Position numbers and translations under genes: made by a program. The notes below the pieces were generated by a model. That model made no database searches and was not told where the DNA came from. It saw only the letters and a program-made list of their open reading frames with translations. Below, in pieces: positions 1-5,497 of a DNA stretch of 6,056 bases. The DNA lies in the NCBI GenBank assembly GCA_005880755.1, contig VBGV01000217.1, positions 1 through 6,056 on the forward strand, written 5' to 3'. The DNA comes from Chloroflexota bacterium. Its GTDB lineage: Bacteria > Chloroflexota > Dormibacteria > Dormibacterales > Dormibacteraceae. How positions within the stretch are numbered: the stretch's first letter is position 1; every line of letters starts with the position of its first letter.

Positions 1-533
1 CGCTCGGCCCCTTCCAGCGCGGCCTGGATGAGACCGCCTGCGGTGCCGGCCCGCCGCTCCAGCTCCTTGAGGCGGCTGTCGTCCGGGGCGTGCTCCTTGT
101 TCCGGTAGTTCAGGTAGATCAGGCCGAGCAGGCGGTCGCCCGACAGCAATGGCAATCCGATCGTCGACTGGACCTGGTAGCGGCGGATGAAGGTCGAGTC
201 GATCTCGGCCGGCGCGTTGCGCGCCACCAACCGCCGGCGCGTCACGGTGAGCCAGACCGTCGAACCGTACTGGTGCACCGCGAGCTCGTCGGGCACCTTG
301 CCTTGCGTCTCATCGCTCAAGTACCGGGTGAGCTGCTCGTGCATGTCGGTCAGCGAGTCGAGGAGGCTCTCCTGGGGCTGGCCGGTGGCGAACGGCGCGT
401 AGTAGCTGTGGGTCGACTCTTCATAAAGGAAGATCGACACGATTTCCGCCCCGGACGCGTGCTGGAAGTCCGCGATCACGCCGCGGAGGACCGCGGCAAG
501 CCCCGAGTTGGCCTCGACCGGCGGGCGGATCAC
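1..533 (-). CDS. GAF-domain sensor/regulator protein, N-terminal part (runs off left edge)
   Basis: Reading leftwards from 533 the frame stays open to the edge, giving 177 complete codons with no stop. Residues about 10-175 look like one GAF domain: a first helix (about 10-27), a strand EIVSIFLYEE (30-39), a middle region with VWLTVTRRR (93-101), then the typical last part STIGLPLLSGDRLLGLIYLN (123-142) and a closing helix (about 153-175). GAF domains bind small ligands or mediate dimerisation in sensor kinases, cyclases and activators; no output domain lies inside the window, so the enzyme class cannot be told. The start is uncertain. The only usual start codon after the in-frame TGA at 555-557 is GTG at 531-533, and it has no good Shine-Dalgarno sequence. 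The gene lies downstream of the GH1 gene on the same strand, separated by 184 bp with palindromes, so it is probably a separate transcript. Confidence 0.72.
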   Translation of the reverse strand, partial: MIRPPVEANSGLAAVLRGVIADFQHASGAEIVSIFLYEESTHSYYAPFATGQPQESLLDSLTDMHEQLTRYLSDETQGKVPDELAVHQYGSTVWLTVTRRRLVARNAPAEIDSTFIRRYQVQSTIGLPLLSGDRLLGLIYLNYRNKEHAPDDSRLKELERRAGTAGGLIQAALEGAE

Positions 534-593
534 TTTCTCAACGCGATCATAGGTTCAGGCGCCTCGCGCGACGTCCCCGTCCATATCCGGTTA

Positions 594-651
594 GTCCGGA
601 CGAAGCGACTTGACGACCGAAGCAACGCCCGGATAGTCCGGACTATCCGGG
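594..651. promoter_or_regulatory. Paired palindromic sites (possible operator) upstream of the GAF gene
   Basis: A perfect 24-bp palindrome spans 628-651; its inner 18 bases are GGATAGTCCGGACTATCC (631-648). Its core GTCCGGAC (636-643) occurs again at 594-601, both within TAGTCCGGAC, exactly 42 bp apart. That is close to four helical turns and would put both sites on the same face of the DNA. The sites lie 61-120 bp upstream of the GAF gene start, so a dimeric regulator binding both is plausible. The alternative is that the 24-bp palindrome acts as an RNA hairpin (10-bp stem, CCGG loop) at the end of the GH1 transcript. I could not identify a clear -35/-10 pair for the GAF gene. Confidence 0.45.
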
Positions 652-663
652 ACAGCCCCATCC

Positions 664-688
664 GGCCCGGCCGCTGCGCGGCGGGGCC
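664..688. repeat. GC-rich inverted repeat (hairpin)
   Basis: Bases 664-674 pair with 678-688 with a single mismatch (669/683) and a 3-base loop, an almost perfect 11-bp GC stem. It sits between the palindrome at 628-651 and the hairpin at 690-712 and forms with them a run of three stem-loops downstream of the GH1 gene. No T run follows on either strand. It may help stop transcription or protect the mRNA end, or belong to a dispersed intergenic repeat. Confidence 0.5.
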
Positions 689-713
689 ACCTTCCCCAGC
701 GAGTGGGGAAGGG
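689..713 (-). terminator. Terminator-like hairpin after the GH1 gene
   Basis: CCTTCCCC (690-697) pairs with GGGGAAGG (705-712), and the A-T pair 698/704 closes a 5-base loop, for a 9-bp stem. It begins five bases after the TGA stop of the GH1 gene (718-720, minus strand), the usual place for a 3' hairpin. There is no U tract after it in the direction of transcription, so it is not a textbook intrinsic terminator; it could still end or protect the transcript together with the next two hairpins. Confidence 0.5.
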
Positions 714-717
714 AACA

Positions 718-1953
718 TCAGACGGATTGCGCAGCACCGCTCAAAGCACCGGCACGCGCGACCGCCCCCAGCCAGGCGGCGCTGGGCCTCGGATGGCGCG
801 CAAAGGTCTGCCGGTCCACAGCGACCAGGCCAAACGTCGGCGCGTAGCCGAACGCCCACTCGTAGTTGTCGAGGAGCGACCAGTACAGATAGCTGCGCAC
901 GTCGATGCCCTCCGCCAGGCACGCAAGCACCTCGCGCATCGCGGTGTGGATGTAGGCCGTCCGCTTCTCGTCGTTGGCGGTCGCGATCCCATTCTCGGTG
1001 ACGAGGACCGGCACCCCTGGACAGGCGCGGTGCGCCCGCCGGATGGCGCCGCCGAGCGCCTGGGGGTAGTACTCGTAACCCATCTGCGTCGTCTGGTCGG
1101 TCTCGGTCAGCTCGCGCGTGATGTCGCTCCAGTCATTCCCTGGGCTTCGAGGTCCCTCGGGCCCGTAGCGAAATCGCGTGTACGTCTGGACGCCGATGAA
1201 CTCGTCCCGACGGGCGAGCTCGAGGAACCAGTCATTGATTCGGGACTCGAGCTCGAGCGAGCTCGTGCCAGGTTGGGCGCCGTCCTCATATTGAATGTCG
1301 GGCAGGGCGAGCGTCACGCCGGTCGGAATGCCGGCCCGGGCGCGGATCGCGGCGGCGCCCAGCCGGTGCGCTTCGAGGAGGTTGTCGACTGCTCGCTGCG
1401 CGCCCTCTCGGTCGTCGGTGTGGCCGGGAGGGTTGATCCCGAGCAACCAGCCGCTCGAGCCGAGGCCCTGCGGTTCGTTGAACGTGCACGCGTAGGCGAT
1501 CCGGTCGCCGAGAGCCTGTGCCGCCCGATCGCAGTACCTCTCGAAAAGGGCGGGAAAGCGCTCGGACGCGATGCCGCCCTGGTCGTGCAGCCACTTCGGG
1601 ACGGTGAAGTGATGGAACGTGACGATCGGGGCCACACCATGCTCGTGGCAGGCGTCGAGCATGCGCCGGTAGTGGGCCAGCTGGGCGCGTGAGAACTCGC
1701 CCTCGGCAGGCTCGATGCGCGCCCATTCGATGCCGAATCGAAAGCAGTTGAGGCCGAAGCCCGCGAGCATCGCGATGTCGTCGCGATAGCGGTGATAGAA
1801 ATCGCACGCGTCGCCCGAGGGTTCCCGGCATGGCGTGGACTCGATGTGCTCCCACCACCACCAATCGCTGTTCGTGTTGCCGCCCTCGGTCTGATACGCG
1901 GAGATCGAGGCGCCGAAAAGAAAGCCATCGGGAAACCGCAGCGTGTCACTCAT
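718..1953 (-). CDS. Glycoside hydrolase family 1 (beta-glucosidase type)
   Basis: A 411-residue retaining beta-glycosidase, complete. The start FPDGFLFGASISAYQTEG (7-24) is the GH1 N-terminal signature, with Gln21 for sugar binding. The acid/base glutamate is E160 in TFNEP (157-161) and the nucleophile is E320 in VTENG (318-322). Other sugar-binding residues are present: H115 in FHHFTVP, Y258 in QTYTR, W358, and E365-W366 in LLDNYEWAFGY (360-370). No signal peptide is seen, so the enzyme is probably cytoplasmic and acts on imported glycosides. It is slightly shorter than the usual 440-480 residues, mainly through short loops around 215-245. The ATG at 1951-1953 is chosen because it directly precedes the conserved N-terminus; a GGAGGG sequence lies 14 bases upstream, rather far for a ribosome site. 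The gene is divergent from the sugar ABC genes. The exact substrate (glucoside, galactoside, fucoside) cannot be read from sequence alone. Confidence 0.95.
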   Translation of the reverse strand: MSDTLRFPDGFLFGASISAYQTEGGNTNSDWWWWEHIESTPCREPSGDACDFYHRYRDDIAMLAGFGLNCFRFGIEWARIEPAEGEFSRAQLAHYRRMLDACHEHGVAPIVTFHHFTVPKWLHDQGGIASERFPALFERYCDRAAQALGDRIAYACTFNEPQGLGSSGWLLGINPPGHTDDREGAQRAVDNLLEAHRLGAAAIRARAGIPTGVTLALPDIQYEDGAQPGTSSLELESRINDWFLELARRDEFIGVQTYTRFRYGPEGPRSPGNDWSDITRELTETDQTTQMGYEYYPQALGGAIRRAHRACPGVPVLVTENGIATANDEKRTAYIHTAMREVLACLAEGIDVRSYLYWSLLDNYEWAFGYAPTFGLVAVDRQTFARHPRPSAAWLGAVARAGALSGAAQSV

Positions 1954-2020
1954 CCGGCGGAGTGTAGCCCTCCACCAGCGTTGCCTTGGCTGCCGGGTGG
2001 GGACATGACCAAAAGGAAAG

Positions 2021-2049
2021 TTGACAAGCCGCCTGGCTCCAATTAGTAT
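2021..2049 (+). promoter_or_regulatory. Sigma-70-type promoter of the sugar ABC operon
   Basis: A perfect -35 hexamer TTGACA (2021-2026) is followed after exactly 17 bases by TAGTAT (2044-2049), a 4 of 6 match to the -10 consensus. Transcription would start near 2055-2057 and give a leader of about 140 bases before the solute-binding protein. It is the only convincing promoter I find in the 243-bp divergent region. No clear promoter was found for the GH1 gene facing the other way. Confidence 0.7.
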
Positions 2050-2067
2050 CCGACCCGTTAGCGTAGG

Positions 2068-2077
2068 CGAACGTTCG
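2068..2077. promoter_or_regulatory. CGAACGTTCG palindrome, possible LacI-family operator
   Basis: A perfect 10-bp palindrome with a central CG lies about 12-20 bases past the predicted transcription start of the ABC operon. LacI-family operators typically have AACGTT-like centres with this CG step, and a site just downstream of the start is a classic repressor position. A second, shorter palindrome GACGCGTC follows at 2082-2089. No repressor gene is in the window, so the assignment rests on sequence form and place only. Confidence 0.45.
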
Positions 2078-2120
2078 TCTTGACGCGTCGATAGACGGGG
2101 GCCACGCGCCCCGCACGTCG

Positions 2121-2176
2121 AATTTGGGCGCCCCCGGCAGGGGACGAAATTTTGGGCGCCCCCGGCAGGGGACGAA
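2121..2176 (+). repeat. 28-bp tandem repeat in the operon leader (two copies plus a remnant)
   Basis: Positions 2121-2148 and 2149-2176 are identical except for one base (2122/2150). Each unit holds the palindrome GGGCGCCC (2126-2133 and 2154-2161) followed by CCGGCAGGGGACGAA. A third copy seems to begin at 2177 (ATTTGGGG) and is interrupted by the ribosome binding site. The repeats lie in the predicted 5' leader and could form GC-rich hairpins there. I do not recognise them as a known element. Confidence 0.8.
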
Positions 2177-2180
2177 ATTT

Positions 2181-2187
2181 GGGGAGG
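2181..2187 (+). promoter_or_regulatory. Ribosome binding site of the solute-binding protein
   Basis: GGGGAGG ends nine bases before the ATG at 2197. It fixes this start over the earlier in-frame ATG at 2152, which would read the tandem repeat as protein. The C runs of the adjacent 28-bp repeats could pair with this G run and hide it in the mRNA. Confidence 0.8.
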
Positions 2188-2196
2188 TTTGCAGTA

Positions 2197-3519
2197 ATGA
2201 CCGAGGTCTTGGCAAGGCTTAGTTCGCGGGCGATTGCGGGAGGTCTCGGCGTCTTCCTCCTGATCGCCTGTTCCTCCGGCGGTGGAAACGCGCCGACGGC
2301 ATCGTCGACCGACGTCACGGTCTGGTCCGCGTGGGGCGGCAACGAGCTGAAGGCGTACCAGGACGTCTTGAAGCCCTTCGAGAGCTCGACCGGCATCAAG
2401 GTCCACCTGACCACGGTGCGCGACGCCAACCAGCTCGCGATCAACGTCGACGCGGGCACGTCGCTGCCCGACATCGCCCCCGGCCCGAGCGTCGACAAGG
2501 TCAAGGCCTGGGTCGACAAGGGCACCCTGAAGTCGGTCGAAACGGCGCTCGGCGACAAGTTCGGCGACTACATCGCCAACACCTACCCGGCGCTGACCAC
2601 GACGTCAGGATCGTCCGACAACCTGTACATCGGCATCGTGGGCGGCAAGCACTACGAGCTGATGGTCAAGACGCAGGTCAAAGGATTGTTCTGGTACAAC
2701 AAGAAAGTCTTCACCGGCACCGCGCCGAAGACCTTCGACGAGATGCTGGCGATCAGTCCTTCGCAGTACGGCGCGCAGAAGCTGTTCTGCGCCGGACTCG
2801 AATCAGGTGGCGCCTCCGGCTGGCCGGCGAGCGACCAGATCGACAACATCATCATGCGGCAGTCGGGCGACAAGCTCTACACGGACTGGATCCAGGGCAA
2901 GGTGAAGTTCACCGACCCGGCGATCAAGCTGGGCTACCAGACTTACCTCAAGGAAGTCTCCGCCGCCAACGTTTACGGCGGGCCCAACACCGTGCTCTCG
3001 ACGGCATTCCAGAGGGCGGGCAAGCCGCTGTTCGCGGCCCAGCCAGGGTGCTTGTTCCTCGAGCAGGCCACCTTCATCCCGAGCTTCTTCAAAGAGGACT
3101 ACCCCAACCTCGTGGCGGGGACCGACTTCGACTTCTTCGGACACCCCAGCGTCAACCCGCAGTACGACGGCAACGTCAACGGCTTCTACGACAACTTCGC
3201 GATGTACAACGACACGCCCGCGGCACGCAAGCTGATGCAGTACATGGCGACCAAGGACGCTCAGCAGATCTGGGCGAACGATGGTGGCACGCTGGCGGCG
3301 ATCAAGAGCATCAACTACACGGACCCGGTCTACAAGCGCGCGGCAGAAGTCGCAGGCACCGCCAAGAACCTGCTGGTCACCGCGGGAGACTTCATGCCCA
3401 CGGACATGCAGGCCGCGTTCTGGAAGTCCCTGCTCAACGTGACCAGGAACCCCTCCAGCCTCGACTCGGAGTTAAGTCGTTTGGATCAAGTCCAAAAAGC
3501 GTCGTACACAACCAGTTAG
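2197..3519 (+). CDS. Sugar ABC transporter solute-binding lipoprotein (AglE-like)
   Basis: A 440-residue extracellular binding protein of a carbohydrate (CUT1) importer. It has a lipoprotein signal peptide: basic start, hydrophobic stretch 12-24, and lipobox L-I-A-C with C25 as the lipidated cysteine, followed by a flexible SSGGG linker. The mature part begins TDVTVWSAWGGNELKAYQDV (38-57), a typical family-1 binding-protein opening, with a helix and FESSTGIKV next. GLFWYNKKVF (163-172) is the conserved strand-helix joint. CAGLESGGASGWPASDQID (198-216) and GCLFLEQATFIPSFF (284-298) resemble the alpha-glucoside-binding branch; C198 and C285 may form a disulfide. It captures a sugar outside the membrane and delivers it to the two permeases encoded next. 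It has its own promoter and strong ribosome site and is followed by a hairpin, which suggests it is made in excess over the permeases. The ligand is unknown; alpha-glucosides are a reasonable first guess. Confidence 0.92.
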   Translation: MTEVLARLSSRAIAGGLGVFLLIACSSGGGNAPTASSTDVTVWSAWGGNELKAYQDVLKPFESSTGIKVHLTTVRDANQLAINVDAGTSLPDIAPGPSVDKVKAWVDKGTLKSVETALGDKFGDYIANTYPALTTTSGSSDNLYIGIVGGKHYELMVKTQVKGLFWYNKKVFTGTAPKTFDEMLAISPSQYGAQKLFCAGLESGGASGWPASDQIDNIIMRQSGDKLYTDWIQGKVKFTDPAIKLGYQTYLKEVSAANVYGGPNTVLSTAFQRAGKPLFAAQPGCLFLEQATFIPSFFKEDYPNLVAGTDFDFFGHPSVNPQYDGNVNGFYDNFAMYNDTPAARKLMQYMATKDAQQIWANDGGTLAAIKSINYTDPVYKRAAEVAGTAKNLLVTAGDFMPTDMQAAFWKSLLNVTRNPSSLDSELSRLDQVQKASYTTS

Positions 3520-3543
3520 TCCAACCATCCGTCGTCTTTGAAA

Positions 3544-3572
3544 GGTCGGGGCGGGCGCATCCCGCCCCGGCC
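3544..3572 (+). promoter_or_regulatory. Strong hairpin between binding-protein and permease genes
   Basis: Bases 3544-3555 pair with 3561-3572 through a 12-bp stem (one T-G wobble, nine uninterrupted GC pairs) with the loop CGCAT. It sits in the 82-bp gap after the binding-protein stop and just before the ribosome site AAGGAGGT (3587-3594). No T tract follows. By analogy with malE-malF spacers, such a hairpin likely protects the upstream mRNA or partly reduces read-through, so that more binding protein than permease is made. Confidence 0.65.
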
Positions 3573-3601
3573 GCAGGCACCCTCAGAAGGAGGTAGGCGG
3601 G

Positions 3602-4567
3602 GTGGATCAAATCATCACAGCGGCGATCGCGGTCGTCGGCGTTCCGCTGGTGCTGCTCGGTTACATCATCCTGGGCGAGCGGGTCATCGAACGCCTCCCA
3701 GACCATCTCCAGACCTGGATCCGACCCTATTTCTGGGCGCTGCCGGCGATCGGCTTCGCCACGATCTTCATGGTCTACCCGCTGGTCCGCACGGTCTTTC
3801 TGAGCTTCCGCAACAACGCGGATACCGACTGGGTCGGATTCACCAACTACGTGTACTTCTTCACGTTCCCCGACACCCTGACGTCTCTTCGCAACAGCTT
3901 GTTGTGGCTGGTGTTCTACACGTTGTTCGCGGTTGGTCTGGGTTTGATCATCGCCATCCTCCTCGACCGCGTGCGCTACGAGTCGCTCGCCAAGATCGCG
4001 ATTTTCCTGCCGGTGCCGATCAGCGCGGTCGCCGCGTCGATCATCTGGAAGTTCATGTTCGACTACCAGCCTCCCGGGACGGTGCAGACGGGGACGCTCA
4101 ACGCGGCGCTCGGCGCTTTCGGTGGACAGCCGGTGGCCTGGCTGGTCAACTCGACCACCAACAACCCGGCCTTGATCTTCGTCGGCGTGTGGAGCATCAC
4201 CGGCTTCTGCATGGTGATCATCTCCGCCAGCCTGAAGTCGATCAGCACTGAGGTCCTCGAGGCAGCCCGAATCGACGGCGCCAACGAGCTCCGGATCGTG
4301 CAGCTGATAGTCACGCCCCTGCTGTGGCCGACGATCACAGTCGTTGGCACCACCATGATCATCAACGCGCTCAAGACGTTCGACATCGTCTTCGTGCTGA
4401 CGAGTGGCGCCTACGACACGGACGTCATCGCGACGCAGATGTTCAGGCAGCTGGCGACCCACCACTTATCACGCGCAGCCGCGGTTGGCGTGGTGCTCTT
4501 CCTGGCCATCGTGCCGCTGCTCGTGGTCAACATCCGTCGCTTCCAGCAACAGGAGGAAACGCGATGA
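3602..4567 (+). CDS. Sugar ABC transporter permease (MalF/AglF-like)
   Basis: A 321-residue inner-membrane subunit of the importer. Hydrophobic segments lie at roughly 4-24, 45-68, 99-121, 131-150, 189-210, 241-266 and 293-310, so seven membrane passes are likely. The cytoplasmic EAA loop, EAARIDGANELRIVQL (220-235), contacts the ATPase. The C-terminal part, with FDIVFVLTSGAYDTDVIATQMF (260-281) and VNIRRFQQQEETR, is strongly reminiscent of the alpha-glucoside permease AglF. The GTG start at 3602 is set by AAGGAGGT (3587-3594), seven bases away. Its stop overlaps the start of the next permease in ATGA, a sign of coupled translation. No ATP-binding subunit is encoded within the window. Confidence 0.93.
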   Translation: MDQIITAAIAVVGVPLVLLGYIILGERVIERLPDHLQTWIRPYFWALPAIGFATIFMVYPLVRTVFLSFRNNADTDWVGFTNYVYFFTFPDTLTSLRNSLLWLVFYTLFAVGLGLIIAILLDRVRYESLAKIAIFLPVPISAVAASIIWKFMFDYQPPGTVQTGTLNAALGAFGGQPVAWLVNSTTNNPALIFVGVWSITGFCMVIISASLKSISTEVLEAARIDGANELRIVQLIVTPLLWPTITVVGTTMIINALKTFDIVFVLTSGAYDTDVIATQMFRQLATHHLSRAAAVGVVLFLAIVPLLVVNIRRFQQQEETR

Positions 4568-5472
4568 GCGGCGTCCAGGTCGAGACTCGTCGCGAGACTG
4601 CTCGGGCCGGCGCGGCGGCGTCTGTCCTCGACAGATGGGGCCACCAGCTGCAGCGCCTGCCGCTTCACCTTGTGATCATCATCTTCATCGCGATCTGGAT
4701 CGTGCCCACGATCGGCCTGATCGTGAACTCGTTCCGGAACGTGCAGGACATGAGCAATGCCGGCTGGTGGAGCGCTCTGTTCCCACCCCATGGGTTTTCT
4801 CTCGACAGCTACAACCAGGTACTTCAGACCGAGAACGTAGCCACCTCGATCTTCAACAGCGTCCTGATCACCGTGCCGGCAACAGTGATCCAGCTCGCCA
4901 TCGCGACCATGGGCGCCTACGCGTTCGCCTGGATGAAGTTTCCAGGCAAGGACATCTTCTTCATCGTCATCGTCGGGCTGATGGTGGTCCCGATCCAGAT
5001 GACGCTGATCCCGGTCCTCCAGCTGTTCCACACGTTTGGTCTCGCGGGGACGTTCATCGCGGTCTGGCTCGCCCATTCGGGCTACGGCCTGCCGTTCGAG
5101 GTCTTCCTGCTGCGCAACTACCTGGGCGGCCTGCCGCGGGAGATCTTCGAGTCGGCTGAGATGGACGGCGCCGGCCATGCCGTTCGCTTCTTGAGGATCG
5201 CCGTCCCGATGACGATCCCTGCGATCGCCTCGCTGACGATCTTCGTCTTCCTCGGGGTCTGGAACGACCTGCTGGTATCCCTGACCTTCCTGGGGAGCAG
5301 CCCGAACCGCCCCTTCACGGTCGTGATCACCCAGCTGGTCACGTCGCTGGGCGGAGGCTGGCAGTTCCTGACCGCCGCCGCGGTGCTTCAGATGTCGCTG
5401 CCGCTGGCGGTGTTCATCTTCCTGCAGCGCTACTTCGTGCGCGGCATCACGAGCGGATCCGTCAAGGGCTAA
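4564..5472 (+). CDS. Sugar ABC transporter permease (MalG/AglG-like)
   Basis: A 302-residue membrane subunit that would pair with the preceding permease to form the channel. About six membrane segments are visible (33-55, 95-120, 131-152, 158-180, 216-240, 268-288) after a basic N-terminus of about 30 residues. The ATPase-contact loop is ESAEMDGAGHAVRFLRIAVP (196-215). The end, LQRYFVRGITSGSVKG, is the usual tail of MalG/AglG proteins. Compared with AglG proteins of about 380 residues that carry an extra periplasmic domain, this one is of ordinary MalG length. The ATG at 4564 is preceded by AGGAGG (4551-4556) at seven bases and overlaps the previous stop by four bases. An earlier in-frame ATG at 4324 lies deep inside the preceding gene and is rejected. 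Confidence 0.93.
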   Translation: MSGVQVETRRETARAGAAASVLDRWGHQLQRLPLHLVIIIFIAIWIVPTIGLIVNSFRNVQDMSNAGWWSALFPPHGFSLDSYNQVLQTENVATSIFNSVLITVPATVIQLAIATMGAYAFAWMKFPGKDIFFIVIVGLMVVPIQMTLIPVLQLFHTFGLAGTFIAVWLAHSGYGLPFEVFLLRNYLGGLPREIFESAEMDGAGHAVRFLRIAVPMTIPAIASLTIFVFLGVWNDLLVSLTFLGSSPNRPFTVVITQLVTSLGGGWQFLTAAAVLQMSLPLAVFIFLQRYFVRGITSGSVKG

Positions 5473-5497
5473 CGGCGTAGCGACCCAGGCATTCGAC

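Noticed and set aside
90..1001. 303-codon plus-strand frame across the GAF gene and its upstream region
   Set aside because: It runs through palindromes and into the GH1 gene; the opposite strand codes for a clear GAF domain.
703..1692. Long open frame on the plus strand opposite the GH1 gene
   Set aside because: Antisense shadow in GC-rich DNA; the minus strand has both GH1 catalytic motifs and the translated plus-strand product shows no family features.
2121..2176. Start of a CRISPR array
   Set aside because: The repeats are directly adjacent with no spacer between the two copies.
2119..2180. Possible tRNA 3' ends or attachment site in the 28-bp repeats (CCCTGCCGGGGGCGCC on the minus strand)
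   Set aside because: Only T-arm/acceptor-like similarity; the T-loop is off consensus, no 5' half or anticodon arm exists, and no integrase is in the window.
1954..2406. N-terminal extension of the GH1 protein to 562 residues
   Set aside because: It would translate the promoter region, the 28-bp repeats and the start of the binding-protein gene; GH1 homology begins at the ATG at 1953.
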